A stretch of DNA of 64,000 bases from Microcoleus sp. bin38.metabat.b11b12b14.051 (GCF_013299165.1 NZ_JAAFKD010000007.1:1-64000), one strand, 5' to 3'. Positions 1 through 8,357 are shown, counted from the stretch's first letter. Notes: a model not told the origin generated them from the letters alone. A program made the numbers and translations.

Positions 1-342
1 CATTACGAAAGTGATGGTGTGCAGGGGTTTTGACCCATTTTAGCTGCATTGCTTGCACTTTTTGAGGATTAAAACGAGCCAACGTCTCTTGCTGTAAGGG
101 TTTTAGGCTTTTTCAGCAAGCCCTATAGTAGAAGGAAGAAGTCATTTGTCATTTGTCATTTGTCATCAGCAATCAGGAAGAGGGAAGACGGAAGCAGGAA
201 TTGACTGGATGGGAAAGGTTAATTCGAGAAAGTCCCAAACGTCGGGGCCTGTTGCGATACAACCTCAGCGATTCGGGGATGAGCAAGAGAAAACCCATGG
301 GTTTTGGGCCGCCTTTGCTTCCCCTTCACCAAAAAACGAGAG

Positions 343-394
343 GGAAGCCCCTGGCTTTAGACATGGGGAGGAACTCGGTAGCGGTTTCAACCGC
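343..394 (+). mobile_element. Orphan IS200/IS605-like right-end hairpin
   Basis: The stretch GGAAGCCCCTGG-CTTTAGA-CATGGGGAGGA can fold into an imperfect hairpin of the kind found at the right end of IS200/IS605 elements, where it also forms the 3' part of the TnpB guide RNA. It is followed by the 14-bp palindrome GCGGTTTCAACCGC at 381-394. The same pairing with almost the same spacing occurs at 22434-22482. No tnpA or tnpB is nearby, so this would be a relic or a non-autonomous copy. Family assignment is by motif recognition only. Confidence 0.42.
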
Positions 395-765
395 ATTCAA
401 CATTTATTTACGCAATTGATCAAAAGATTTGTTATGATTAGGTCGTAAGTAAAAAAACTATCTACGTGTTGAAACATTCTAGTATCGGAGAAATCCCGGC
501 GAGCGTGAGCCACCACACTCTTTAAGGAGTAGTAAGCCTGTTTAACTGACAAGTAACGGCAGAATGTGAAGCGTACCTAATCTGGCGAAAGTGATAGATT
601 ATGAAAGCAAACAATTTAAAAGTAAGCGCAATTGCAATACCTTTTGTATTGGTAGTTGTTTTGAGCGTCTAGAGGTGCTTTGATAACGCCTTCCGTGAGT
701 TTTCGGATTCATTCAAGAATCCCCCTGATTCATCAGTGGGGAGTATCAAGTTTAGGGTTCCCGAA

Positions 766-836
766 AAGAAACCCGGTTTCTCAGAAAGATATCTCGCCGC
801 TCGATGAGAGGGCGAGAGAGAAACCGGGTTTTTAGT
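766..836. repeat. AACCCGGTTT-type inverted repeat
   Basis: Two arms, GAAACCCGGTTTCTC and its near complement ending in GAAACCGGGTTTTTA, flank about 35 bp. The core AAACCCGGTTT is itself self-complementary. The same family recurs in intergenic DNA at 13228-13294, 32168-32275, 32423-32438, 45046-45071 and 48500-48566. It lies downstream of the minus-strand ferritin-like gene and could fold in its 3' UTR. Function is unknown. Confidence 0.6.
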
Positions 837-864
837 CCCCGCGATCGCGGAGACTAAACAGTTT

Positions 865-1770
865 TTAACCCTTAGACTTAGCTGGGGCCGACTTCTTCTC
901 AATGTTGTTGAGACCGTTAAGGAACATCGGCACAAATTTCTCGACAAATGCCTTCGGGTCGCGGTTCCAGGCGCGCTGAGCTACATCGACTCTGGTCATT
1001 TGCAGGTCAGGGGCGATCAGGGTGGCCGGCAAGCGATCCATCAAATATTGCGGGCGTTCCCACAGCGGCATAGTGTTGGCGATGTTTACCAAGCGGGTGA
1101 CGCGGCGCAGTTCCGCTCCCAACATGATATCCATTCCCGACTCAAATGCTGCTTGTTCGATCGCCACATACTTGCGTTTTGCTTGTTCCACCTTCTCGCG
1201 GTGTTGATGGCTTTTCGCAGCAATTGCACCCAGCAAGCGATTTCCCCAGCGGACGTGACCAGCTTCTTCGGGAAAAATCTTTTCGATGGTTTCGCGGATT
1301 TTGACGTTTTCCTCGGTTTGGGGAGCCTGTTTCAAGGCGTAGATGTGCGCAGAGAAATACTCGCATCCTCGCTTCTCGGTAACGTTAATCGCTGCTAGGG
1401 AGGAAATTACAAAATCTTCGCGGTCTTTGGTAGGGTCTTTTTGATCGCTGTCGAGCAATCTTTCAAATTCGTCAATATAGGAAACTCCCGGCGGCGTTCC
1501 CACCTTCTCGCCGATGTCTACCAGCAAGTCGGTAAGCCACATGGCGTGTCGTGCTTCGTCGGAAATGTGCCGCGAAAGATCCCGCACGAGTTCGGCCGGT
1601 TCGCCGTCTAGCTGTTCGATCAAGTCGGTGAGGTCTTTGCAACTGCGCTGTTCGCTGTAGCGGTAGCGGTTGAGAGTGATCAAGTGAATTTCGCGATCGC
1701 GCACCACTTGAGCTAAAATATCGCGCGCTCCCATAGCGTTACGCAGCTTGCGGGGATAAGCAACAGTCAT
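865..1770 (-). CDS. Ferritin-like di-iron protein
   Basis: The 301-residue product carries the carboxylate and histidine pattern of a four-helix di-iron protein: a Glu near residue 40 (RYRYSE), E72-A-R-H75, a Glu near 132 (TEKRG) and E169-A-G-H172. The spacing of two E-x2-H-like motifs on helices is typical of the ferritin-like superfamily (bacterioferritin, rubrerythrin and di-iron oxygenase relatives). The substrate is unknown; a soluble metal-dependent oxidase or an iron-handling role is inferred. An upstream in-frame ATG at 1842 would add 24 residues, but the MTVAYPRK start at 1770 better fits a compact domain. The Lys/Ser-rich tail is likely disordered. It stands alone. Confidence 0.75.
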   Translation of the reverse strand: MTVAYPRKLRNAMGARDILAQVVRDREIHLITLNRYRYSEQRSCKDLTDLIEQLDGEPAELVRDLSRHISDEARHAMWLTDLLVDIGEKVGTPPGVSYIDEFERLLDSDQKDPTKDREDFVISSLAAINVTEKRGCEYFSAHIYALKQAPQTEENVKIRETIEKIFPEEAGHVRWGNRLLGAIAAKSHQHREKVEQAKRKYVAIEQAAFESGMDIMLGAELRRVTRLVNIANTMPLWERPQYLMDRLPATLIAPDLQMTRVDVAQRAWNRDPKAFVEKFVPMFLNGLNNIEKKSAPAKSKG

Positions 1771-1978
1771 ACTTTTATGTTGTTTTGTAAAGATACCTAT
1801 ATAAGTGTAACGCAGTTTTTTGAACAGCCCATTACGTCGCAAGGCGGAAAGTTGTTGGATAGCAGGCTGAATGAATTATCTACACAGAATTTTTTTAACT
1901 CGCGCGATCGACTTTCAATAGTTTTGAGTTACCAGCCAAGCAACAGTTGCGCTCCGCTCCCAAAGCAATCTCGGGCAT

Positions 1979-2212
1979 TCAAAACAGTTCTGATTCGGTC
2001 GAGTCTGAAGCCTCAACACTAGCAGGCTGTTGTTGAAATTTGCGCGCCTCTTCTACTTCCAACCGGGCCAGGGTTGTCGCCACATCGGCTAACTGCAAAG
2101 CCAGATTCATCCGACAAACCGGATTTTTTTCCCTCCACAGGTCTTTGGCTAAAAAATGTACTCGATAGCGAAACATTTTAATTGAATTTGGCGGAGTAAC
2201 TTTCACTGTCAT
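1979..2212 (-). CDS. Small hypothetical protein (second gene of a pair)
   Basis: This 77-residue protein is not recognised. It has a basic N-terminal half containing MFRYRVHFLAKDLWREKNP, a short predicted helix rich in Ala, Leu and Glu (LADVATTLARLEVEEARKF), and an acidic Ser/Glu tail. There is no membrane segment or signal peptide. Its ATG overlaps the stop codon of the gene at 2209-2535 by four bases (ATGA), so the two are almost certainly translated together. That coupling is the main evidence that it is a real gene. No function is proposed. Confidence 0.6.
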   Translation of the reverse strand: MTVKVTPPNSIKMFRYRVHFLAKDLWREKNPVCRMNLALQLADVATTLARLEVEEARKFQQQPASVEASDSTESELF

Positions 2213-2535
2213 AGTCTTTCTTCGGTTGAAGTTTGAATGCGGAGCAGCACTCGTTCTAGCTCCAGGTAAACAAATGTCACCATGATGACCCGATCTTCAT
2301 CGGTGATTGTAACATTACAGATTGCCGATCGGGGTTCGACGGCTTCGTGGCTGACAACTACAGTATATTTGCCCTGCTTGAGTTCATCAAAATTCACATC
2401 TGCCTCAAACAAGTCAACTATCTCCTCGGCGAGAAGTCGTCCTTCTTGAGTCAGTAAAGTGACAAATGCAATGCCGTCAACTGAAGTCATGGCAACATTA
2501 CTCTGATTGCGAACCATCACAAAAATATCGGACAT
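2209..2535 (-). CDS. Hypothetical protein, possible beta-sandwich domain
   Basis: The 108-residue product has no signal peptide and alternates short hydrophobic strands (IFVMVRN, GIAFVTLLT, YTVVVSHE, AICNVTIT, VIMVTFVYLEL) with polar turns, consistent with a small all-beta fold. The segment FDELKQGKYTVVVSHEA resembles carboxypeptidase-regulatory-like or Ig-like beta domains in which a value passes from DELK to YTV, but the match is only suggestive. It is the first gene of a two-gene minus-strand unit with the 77-residue protein, joined by a 4-bp overlap. Its start lies about 70 bp from a possible divergent small exported protein. Confidence 0.62.
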   Translation of the reverse strand: MSDIFVMVRNQSNVAMTSVDGIAFVTLLTQEGRLLAEEIVDLFEADVNFDELKQGKYTVVVSHEAVEPRSAICNVTITDEDRVIMVTFVYLELERVLLRIQTSTEERL

Positions 2536-2602
2536 CGTTTGGTCATTTGTAATTGCTAATTGCTACTTTATACTGAGAGCAGCACATCACAAACAAATCA
2601 GC

Positions 2603-2845
2603 ATGAAAACTGGGCATTATTTCCCGCCTTTGCTAGTTTTGACGGCTTTGACAGCGGTTCTGGGTTTGGGGAAAAGTGGGGCGCTAGCTGCTGTCTGGAA
2701 TATCTTGGAGACTGAGCCTTGTTGGCAGCTTCACAGAGTCCAAATGGCAGCAAAGGGCGATCGTAATTTCCAGACTTCAAAAGGTACATTAAAAGCAGGC
2801 AGTGCCCTATCTGTCGATCCAGATGAAGTTATACCATTTTTCTAA
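2603..2845 (+). CDS. Possible small exported protein
   Basis: Read from the ATG at 2603, this 80-residue product begins with MKTGHYFPP followed by a hydrophobic core (LLVLTALTAVLGLG) and an Ala-rich SGALAA site, which fits a Sec signal peptide cleaved near residue 30. The mature part would be about 50 residues with a single Cys and no recognised domain. A longer start at 2507 would overlap the divergent gene and is less likely. I am unsure that it is expressed: it is short and has no obvious strong ribosome binding site. Confidence 0.4.
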   Translation: MKTGHYFPPLLVLTALTAVLGLGKSGALAAVWNILETEPCWQLHRVQMAAKGDRNFQTSKGTLKAGSALSVDPDEVIPFF

Positions 2846-2859
2846 AGTAGTGTTATACA

Positions 2860-2896
2860 ATCACCCCCCCAACCCCCCCTTACTAAGGGGGGGCTA
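2860..2896. repeat. C-tract/G-tract palindrome
   Basis: A run of CCCCCC, the centre TTACTAA and a run of GGGGGG make a strong hairpin. It is one copy of a dispersed family also seen at 10085-10205, where it is translated inside a GTPase gene, and at 10735-10815. It is intergenic here. Confidence 0.7.
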
Positions 2897-3034
2897 AGAG
2901 TTCATCTCTAGCAAATCTTTATAAAATTGGTATTAGGGGCATCCCAAAAGCTGACGCGCGGCGGCGTTTCATCCTGAATACATGGGCAGTAGAGAATGTT
3001 TCTGAAGCTACACAGGGTGCTATAGCAGTTGACA

Positions 3035-3158
3035 GTTGACAGAAGAGCGCGCTCGCGACTTGCCCGCCCGCGAAGTCGAGGGGAGTCGAAGAGTTGACAG
3101 AAGAGCGCGCTCGCGACTTGCCCGCCCGCGAAGTCGAGGGGAGTCGAAGAGTTGACAG
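3035..3158. repeat. 58-bp GC-rich tandem repeat, two copies plus start of a third
   Basis: Units starting at 3035 and 3093 are near-identical and 58 bp apart; a third GTTGACAG start follows at 3151. Each unit contains GAGCGCGCTCGCGACTTG and CGAAGTCGAGGGGAGTCG, both with internal dyad symmetry. The same unit is present in the opposite orientation at 57201-57325. The GC content is far above the flanks. Confidence 0.8.
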
Positions 3159-3322
3159 TTGCATAACGGGCATCAATGGTTTGATTCCGTAAGGATATCG
3201 GCTCTATTCATGAAGTTATTTATGTCCTAACCGCCAAGGCGGTTGCTATACTACTCACAGCGTCGCCGAGATAGTTTCCGGTAAAGGCAAAGTCTGGGCG
3301 CTGATTCAGAAGTTCTAAACTA

Positions 3323-3354
3323 TCAAAAAAAACGCCGCTTTTGAGGGCGGCGTT
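3323..3354 (-). terminator. Rho-independent terminator of glnA
   Basis: On the minus strand, AACGCCGC pairs with GCGGCGTT around an eight-base loop and is followed at once by a run of T residues (the A run at 3325-3332 on the plus strand). It lies 55 bp beyond the glnA stop codon, the expected place for a terminator. Confidence 0.8.
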
Positions 3355-3408
3355 ATTCTTAATTAAGCATTAAACATGGGAATTATGCCATTTTTAATGC
3401 TTAATTTT

Positions 3409-4830
3409 CTAACAGTCGTAGTAGAGAGCAAACTCGTAGGGGTGAGGGCGCAGCCGCATCGGGTTGACTTCGTTGTCAAGTTTGTAGGAAATCCAGGTTT
3501 GGATGAAGTCTTCGGTAAAGACGCCAGTTTCTGTTAAGAAAGCGTGGTCTTTTTCTAAAGCTTCTAAAGCGCCTTCCAAGGAACCGGGAGTAGATGGAAC
3601 TTTTGCCAATTCTTCCGGGGAAAGGTCGTAGATATCTACGTCCAAAGGTTCGCCCGGATCGATTTGATTTTTGATGCCATCTAAGCCTGCACACAGCATG
3701 GCTGCAAAGGCTAAATAGGGGTTGGATGTGGCGTCTGGGCAGCGGAATTCTAAGCGCTTGGCTTTCGGGTTGTTGCCGGAAAGAGGAATCCGCACTGATG
3801 CCGATCGATTTCCTTGAGAGTAAGCCAAGTTTACAGGCGCTTCAAAGCCGGGAACCAAGCGCTTGTACGAGTTGGTTGTGGGGTTGGTGATTGCCAAAAG
3901 TGCCGGGGCGTGCTTGAGAATGCCGCCGATGTAATGCAGTCCCATTTGACTGAAACCAGCATATTGATCGCCTGCAAATAGCGGTTGGCCGTCTTTCCAA
4001 ATCGACTGGTGAACGTGCATCCCGGAACCGTTGTCGTTAAACAGCGGTTTGGGCATGAAGGTGATGGTTTTGCCGTATTTTTTGCCGACGTTTTTGATGA
4101 CATATTTATATGTCATCAAGTAGTCGGCGGCTTGGATTAATGTGGCAAAGCGGAAACCGAGTTCGCACTGCCCGCCGGTGGCGACTTCGTGGTGGTGCTT
4201 TTCGATTGGTACGCCGCATTTTGCCATTGTCAGCAGCATTTCCGTTCTCATGTCTTGAGAGGTATCGGTTGGTGCTACTGGGAAATAACCTTCTTTGTAA
4301 CGCGGCTTGTAGCCGAGGTTGCCGCCTGCTTCTTCTTTGCCGGAATTCCAGCGACCTTCGATCGAATCTACGTAATAGTAGCCGGAATTTTGGGTTTGGT
4401 CGAAGCGAACGTCGTCAAAAATGAAGAATTCTGCTTCTGGCCCGAAGAATGCTGTATCGCCGAGACCTGTGGTCAGCAGGTAGTCTATGGCTTTTTGGGC
4501 TATGGTGCGGGGACAGCGGTTGTAGGGTTGGCCGGTGCGGGGTTCTTTGATGCTGCAAATGAAGCTGATGGTGGGTTCTGCCATGAACGGGTCCATCCAC
4601 GCGGTGGTCGGATCGATGACCATTGTCATGTCTGATTCGTTGATGGCTTTCCAGCCCCGAATGCTGGAACCGTCGAAGGGTACGCCGTCGGTGAAGGCTG
4701 TTTCGTCGATTTGGTCGTGGTACAGGGAAAGGTGCTGCCAGATCCCCGGCATATCGATGAATTTCAAGTCAACGATCTGGATCTTATTTTCTTTGATGTA
4801 GTTTAAGGCTTCTTGGGGTGTCTGGAACAT
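3409..4830 (-). CDS. glnA: Glutamine synthetase, type I
   Basis: This 473-residue enzyme makes glutamine from glutamate, ammonium and ATP and is the entry point of ammonium into the GS-GOGAT cycle. Length and motifs are those of a type I (GSI) dodecameric enzyme: the N-terminal beta-grasp, the DGSSIRGW segment, the metal-binding EAEFFIFDD region, the [19 protein letters not shown] loop and the NRSASVRIP arginine region. A Tyr-Asp-Leu (IYDLSPEE) sits where enterobacterial enzymes are adenylylated, but cyanobacterial GSI is generally controlled by small inactivating proteins instead (family knowledge; none seen here). The ATG is preceded by AGGAG. An NtcA-type box lies upstream and a terminator downstream, so it is a single-gene transcript. 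Confidence 0.97.
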   Translation of the reverse strand: MFQTPQEALNYIKENKIQIVDLKFIDMPGIWQHLSLYHDQIDETAFTDGVPFDGSSIRGWKAINESDMTMVIDPTTAWMDPFMAEPTISFICSIKEPRTGQPYNRCPRTIAQKAIDYLLTTGLGDTAFFGPEAEFFIFDDVRFDQTQNSGYYYVDSIEGRWNSGKEEAGGNLGYKPRYKEGYFPVAPTDTSQDMRTEMLLTMAKCGVPIEKHHHEVATGGQCELGFRFATLIQAADYLMTYKYVIKNVGKKYGKTITFMPKPLFNDNGSGMHVHQSIWKDGQPLFAGDQYAGFSQMGLHYIGGILKHAPALLAITNPTTNSYKRLVPGFEAPVNLAYSQGNRSASVRIPLSGNNPKAKRLEFRCPDATSNPYLAFAAMLCAGLDGIKNQIDPGEPLDVDIYDLSPEELAKVPSTPGSLEGALEALEKDHAFLTETGVFTEDFIQTWISYKLDNEVNPMRLRPHPYEFALYYDC

Positions 4831-4918
4831 GACTTACTCCTGATATGGGTTTTGTTGAGGGCGACCGGCAGATTTCAGACGATTTTGGCGATCGTGGGCC
4901 TTCGGTACCAGGATTTTT

Positions 4919-4932
4919 GTAGCAAGAGATAC
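4919..4932 (-). promoter_or_regulatory. NtcA-type binding site upstream of glnA
   Basis: GTA-GCAAGAGA-TAC matches the GTA-N8-TAC consensus of the global nitrogen regulator NtcA exactly. It sits 88 bp upstream of the glnA start. A weak -10-like CACGAT lies about 22 bp further in on the minus strand, the usual distance in NtcA-activated promoters. Because the site is symmetric it could in principle act on apcF as well, but that gene is over 230 bp away. Confidence 0.72.
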
Positions 4933-5168
4933 AAAATATTCAAAGTGGTACTCAGTGCGGCCCGGCAGTTGGTGATGCTTGCCCGATCGATGTTTCGGCT
5001 GAAGATACAAGGTAAACGGGCGCATAAATGCGACTGTTTGCCAGGGATTGACTACCGATCGTAAAATCCTATCTCAAATCTTAATCAAAGGTCGATTTGT
5101 AGTAGTCTACAATAGGCGGTCTATCTCAGATAGCAAAGTATTGATAAAGATTTTTGGGAGAGAAACTT

Positions 5169-5678
5169 ATGCGCGACGCAGTGACGAGTCTGATTGAAAA
5201 TTATGATGTTGCTGGTAGGTATTTAGACCGAGATGGTATCGATCGGTTGAAATCTTATTTTGCAACGGGCACGGCACGGGTACAAGCAGCAGCAGCAATT
5301 AACAGCAATGCTGCTGCAATTGTCAAGCAAGCTGGTATTCAGCTATTTGCTGAACAGCCCGAACTGATCCGCCCTGGTGGCAATGCTTACACAACTCGTC
5401 GCTACGCGGCTTGTCTGCGAGACATGGACTACTACTTGCGCTACGCTACTTACGCGCTAGTTGCTGGCAGTACGGATGTGCTCGACGAGCGCGTGCTGCA
5501 AGGTTTGCGCGAAACTTACAATTCTCTGAGCGTTCCCATTGGCCCGACGGTGATGGGGATCGGCATTATGAAGGAGATGGTTAAGGCTCAGGTGGAAGCT
5601 GCTGGTTTGTCTGTAGGGCCTTTCTTGGATCAGCCTTTTGATTACATGATTCGCGAATTGAGCGAACAAGATATTTAA
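5169..5678 (+). CDS. apcF: Allophycocyanin beta-18 subunit
   Basis: The 169-residue phycobiliprotein has the seven-to-eight-helix globin-like fold of the family and the chromophore-attachment region RRYAACLRDMDYYLRYATY, whose Cys carries phycocyanobilin. The start MRDAVTSLIENYDVAGRYLD and the end ELSEQDI are those I recognise from ApcF rather than the major beta subunit ApcB. ApcF is a minor phycobilisome core subunit that pairs with the ApcE core-membrane linker and helps pass energy to the reaction centres. I chose the ATG at 5169, preceded by GGGAG, over an in-frame TTG at 5154. It is monocistronic, with a terminator just downstream. Confidence 0.93.
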   Translation: MRDAVTSLIENYDVAGRYLDRDGIDRLKSYFATGTARVQAAAAINSNAAAIVKQAGIQLFAEQPELIRPGGNAYTTRRYAACLRDMDYYLRYATYALVAGSTDVLDERVLQGLRETYNSLSVPIGPTVMGIGIMKEMVKAQVEAAGLSVGPFLDQPFDYMIRELSEQDI

Positions 5679-5743
5679 GTTAAGCAAGCTGCTTCTTTTT
5701 GCAGCAAATTGCATTTGTGGCTTGCACGTAGCAGGCGTTTGAT

Positions 5744-5785
5744 AGATCGCTTTTTTGGCATTCGTGCCTGCAAGCGATCTTTTTA
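5744..5785 (+). terminator. Rho-independent terminator of apcF
   Basis: AGATCGCTT pairs with AAGCGATCT, with an inner GGCA-TTCG-TGCC hairpin, and is followed by TTTTT. It ends about 100 bp after the apcF stop codon. Confidence 0.75.
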
Positions 5786-5790
5786 ATGGC

Positions 5791-5988
5791 TTAAAAGTCG
5801 CCGACGCATCCCCAAACCACGCATTTGTCGAGGGGACATTTGGTTTGGCGCCGATCGATTTGCTCGCTGGTTGTTGCTTCTACTTCGCCATTGGGATAAA
5901 CAATGTGGATGATGTTACCGCTGATGAAGGCTAAGGGATTTTCTTGACAAATGCTCTGATTTCTGATCGGAAAGTTAGTGGTTTTCAT
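5791..5988 (-). CDS. Small hypothetical protein with Cys-rich end
   Basis: The 65-residue product is not recognised. It contains the strand-like stretch GNIIHIVYPNGEVEA and then a C-terminal CPLDKCVVWGCVGDF with three cysteines spaced like a small metal-binding or redox motif. There is no signal peptide. It is convergent with apcF and shares the short intergenic hairpin region with it. The unusual residue pattern makes a chance reading frame less likely, but there is no operon partner. No function can be given. Confidence 0.5.
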   Translation of the reverse strand: MKTTNFPIRNQSICQENPLAFISGNIIHIVYPNGEVEATTSEQIDRRQTKCPLDKCVVWGCVGDF

Positions 5989-6388
5989 GCTCGATCGCCC
6001 TGATTGTGTTTGTAGCGCATTTCCCTGTACTTACATAATCCGCTACTTGCCAAATTTTTTATGTGATTCTACTAATGTTTATCTGTGATCCGACTACACG
6101 CAAAAAGCGATCTCTGTCACATCAGGCGAAAGTTGTTTCAAAAAAAGAATACAACCGCAGCCAAGAGCCAAACCCCGCCCGCCATCAGCCATTCGTCAAT
6201 CGAAAATGGCAAATCCTTTCAGGTGGGGGCGCGAGCCTCGCAGCTTTAGAAAACAGGGAAAAAATCGCGGCGGGCGATCGGCGGTGCTGCTGGGAAAACC
6301 AAAATAATCGCCAAAAATCTGCTATCGGATTTTTGCGTAAGTGATAATCTGGTACAGTCGTTAACCGTATCCGTACAGATTAAAAACC

Positions 6389-7312
6389 TTGGCTAAACAG
6401 CGATTAGATACTTTATTGGTCAGCCTGGATTTGTGCGCCTCCCGACAGCAAGCTCAGGCCTTGATTCGGACTGGGAAAGTCTCCATCAACCAGCAGGTAA
6501 TTGACAAACCAGGGACTGAGGTTGACATTGCAGCAAAAATTCAGATCAAAGAGCGATCGCGCTACGTTTCCAGAGGCGGCGACAAATTAGCCAAAGCTTT
6601 AGAAGTGTTTGAGATTCCGGTGGCTGGCAGAATTTGTCTCGACGGCGGCATTTCCACAGGTGGCTTTACCGACTGTCTGCTGCAAGCCGGTGCGGCCCTG
6701 GTATACGGGATAGATGTTGGCTACGGTCAAGCTGATTGGCGCTTACGCAACGATCCGAGGGTAATTTTGAAAGAACGCACCAACTTGCGCTACATGACTC
6801 CTGCGGAGCTTTACGGAGAGTCACCCCCCCTTGTAGGGGCGGGTACGGGGGCACCACCCCTACAAGGAGGAGAGCAAGAATTGCCTCTGGGCGATGCTTT
6901 GCCAAAAAGAGTTTATGCAGATTTGGCGGTAGTAGATGTGTCGTTTATTTCGCTGGATAAGGTTTTACCGGCGTTGTGGGAATTGTTGGCACCACCGCGA
7001 GAAGCGGTATTGTTGGTAAAGCCGCAGTTTGAGGTTGGGCGCGATCGCGTCGGCAAAAAAGGCGTAGTCAGAGACTCGGCTACTCAAGCGGATGCGATTT
7101 TTCAAGTATGGAAGGCAGCTACAGCCTTAGGATGGCAGGAAAGAGGCTTAACGTGGTCGCCTTTACTTGGCCCGGCCGGTAATATCGAGTATCTTTTATG
7201 GTTGGGGATCGATCGCCAACCAGAGCTAGAGCTTAGGGCGATCGAAGAGGGTGTTGTGAAGGAACGGATCGCACAAGTCGCGAAAGCGGCTGCGGAGGAA
7301 CTTATCAAGTGA
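6389..7312 (+). CDS. tlyA: TlyA-family rRNA 2'-O-methyltransferase
   Basis: The product (307 residues from a TTG start) has an N-terminal S4 RNA-binding domain (residues 1-65, RLDTLLVSLDLCASRQQAQ) and a Rossmann SAM-dependent methyltransferase domain with motif I LDGGISTGGFTDCLL. VKPQFEVGRDRVGKKGVV is characteristic of TlyA/hemolysin A proteins, which 2'-O-methylate cytidines of 16S and/or 23S rRNA. Between residues about 145 and 161 there is an in-frame insertion (SPPLVGAGTGAPPLQGG) encoded by a dispersed intergenic palindrome with arms TTGTAGGGG and CCCCTACAA. The frame survives, so the enzyme may tolerate it as a surface loop. The TTG start follows no strong ribosome binding site. Confidence 0.88.
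   Translation: MAKQRLDTLLVSLDLCASRQQAQALIRTGKVSINQQVIDKPGTEVDIAAKIQIKERSRYVSRGGDKLAKALEVFEIPVAGRICLDGGISTGGFTDCLLQAGAALVYGIDVGYGQADWRLRNDPRVILKERTNLRYMTPAELYGESPPLVGAGTGAPPLQGGEQELPLGDALPKRVYADLAVVDVSFISLDKVLPALWELLAPPREAVLLVKPQFEVGRDRVGKKGVVRDSATQADAIFQVWKAATALGWQERGLTWSPLLGPAGNIEYLLWLGIDRQPELELRAIEEGVVKERIAQVAKAAAEELIK
6829..6887. repeat. Dispersed palindrome inserted in tlyA
   Basis: CCCCCCC-TTGTAGGGG and CCCCTACAAGGAGG form the arms of an inverted repeat around a GC-rich centre. It keeps the tlyA frame and adds Gly, Pro and Ala codons. Such sequences are otherwise intergenic in this type of genome. Confidence 0.65.
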
Positions 7313-7461
7313 TTTTAGATTTTAGATTTTAGATTGAATAATAGACTTTTCAATGTCAAGGCCATCTATTTTACAAGTCAAATTGCGAAATCTAAATTTA
7401 TCTAAAATTTCAAGTTGTTTTGTCAGTCAGACTCCTAAACTTTCACTTATCGAATAATTCC

Positions 7462-8151
7462 ATGCAGTCATTTAAACAAGTCGGTTCGATTTTACTGTAC
7501 GTTCTAGGTGGCATCGGGTATCTGGCAATTGCAGCTACGATTGTAGGCGTGTCAATTCTGATCAAATTCGCAGCTCTGCTGCTGGCAGACAAACTATTAT
7601 ATACAATTCTGATTATCGGCGATTTGTTGAAGGGCATCGAAATAATCGAATTATTAAATATATTAGTATTTGCTTTTATCGGCATGGGATTTGGGATCGC
7701 GACCAAACTTCTGCCCCCTAAATACTGTCGGCAAATTAGTGCGGCTTTGTTGATAGTTATAGTTCCTGTAGTTTTCATGAGTACGCCAGCAATTAGATAC
7801 AATTATTGGCTGCAAAAAGTAGGGGAATCGGATAACTTATCCCCGCAGGAAACAACAACATTAACTAATTCATTTTTGAATCGCAAGGTCGGATTGCCTG
7901 GTTTTCTGGGTTATTACGTATATACCGGGCAGTTTCCGGTGATTCCGACAAAACAATCTGAGATGAAAGACCTCGATAGCTTTGAAAAAAAAGTTAATTC
8001 AAAATTTGTGCAGTTAACAGGTGTTGCTCCGACGATTGTTACTTGGGCTATGCGGGTGTGTTTTTGGCTGATTAGACTATTTTATTTTTGCATAGCAGTA
8101 ATTGCGACAATCGTTCATTTTAGGGAAGGCGTGAGAATCGCGGGACGATAA
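7462..8151 (+). CDS. Hypothetical membrane protein
   Basis: This 229-residue protein from the ATG at 7462 is predicted to have at least four membrane segments: two near the N-terminus (VGSILLYVLGGIGYLAIAAT and a following hydrophobic stretch), one at FAFIGMGFGIATKLL/LLIVIVPVVFMS in the middle, and one near the end (MRVCFWLIRLFYFCIAVIAT). About 100 mostly polar residues lie between the third and last segments. I do not recognise a family. A TTG at 7420 would add 14 residues but is less likely. It is downstream of tlyA with a 150-bp gap holding TTTTAGA repeats, so it is probably not cotranscribed. Confidence 0.7.
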   Translation: MQSFKQVGSILLYVLGGIGYLAIAATIVGVSILIKFAALLLADKLLYTILIIGDLLKGIEIIELLNILVFAFIGMGFGIATKLLPPKYCRQISAALLIVIVPVVFMSTPAIRYNYWLQKVGESDNLSPQETTTLTNSFLNRKVGLPGFLGYYVYTGQFPVIPTKQSEMKDLDSFEKKVNSKFVQLTGVAPTIVTWAMRVCFWLIRLFYFCIAVIATIVHFREGVRIAGR

Positions 8152-8155
8152 GAAT

Positions 8156-8352
8156 ACAAATAAGACTCGGCGGTTGAAACCGATCCTATACAAACGAAGA
8201 AGATAAGACTCGGCGGTTGAAACCGCGACTACACAAACGAAGTCTGCCTCCGCAGACTGAAGACAATAAGGTAATTTGAATCTTCCAGTCTTCAACCCGC
8301 TTGGCATGGGTTTTCTTTGTATAGACGCGGTTTCAACCGCCGAGTCTTCTGC
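8156..8352. repeat. Composite dispersed repeat (GGCGGTTGAAACCGC type)
   Basis: Two direct copies of AAGACTCGGCGGTTGAAACCG are followed by a GTCTGCCTCCGCAGAC palindrome, the segment AATCTTCCAGTCTTCAACCCGC, and an inverted closing arm GCGGTTTCAACCGCCGAGTC. The same building blocks, in the same order but with different lengths, occur at 18951-19085 and 32909-33116. It looks like a MITE-like mosaic with no coding capacity. Confidence 0.75.
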
Positions 8353-8357
8353 AATTT

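Larger units (their letters stand above)
1..864. other. Gene-poor stretch with repeat and IS debris
   Basis: I see no convincing protein gene here. The stretch holds a short TGTCATT-type tandem run near 141-164, an IS200/IS605-like end structure (343-394), and a structured-looking block around 480-600 that reads like the RNA-encoding part of a mobile element but has no transposase. At 601-672 there is a 23-codon reading frame for a very hydrophobic peptide (MKANNLK then a Val/Leu-rich tail); it has no clear ribosome binding site and I do not call it a gene. From 720 to 856 there are several nested palindromes, one of them an AACCCGGTTT-type repeat. Confidence 0.6.

Noticed and set aside
601-672. 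23-codon hydrophobic frame (possible small photosystem-type subunit)
   Set aside because: Does not match the small Psb, Psa or Pet subunits I know, and lacks a ribosome binding site.
2919-3176. Minus-strand frame across the 58-bp repeats
   Set aside because: Its repeated peptide arises from the tandem DNA repeat, not from a conserved domain.
4110-4801. Plus-strand reading frames opposite glnA
   Set aside because: They are antisense shadows of a strongly conserved gene and have no family features.
6063-6344. 93-codon frame upstream of tlyA
   Set aside because: Low-complexity polar composition, no ribosome binding site, no recognisable domain; it is likely leader DNA.
8077-8307. Minus-strand frame over the repeat at 8156
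   Set aside because: It translates the dispersed repeat and has no conserved protein feature.
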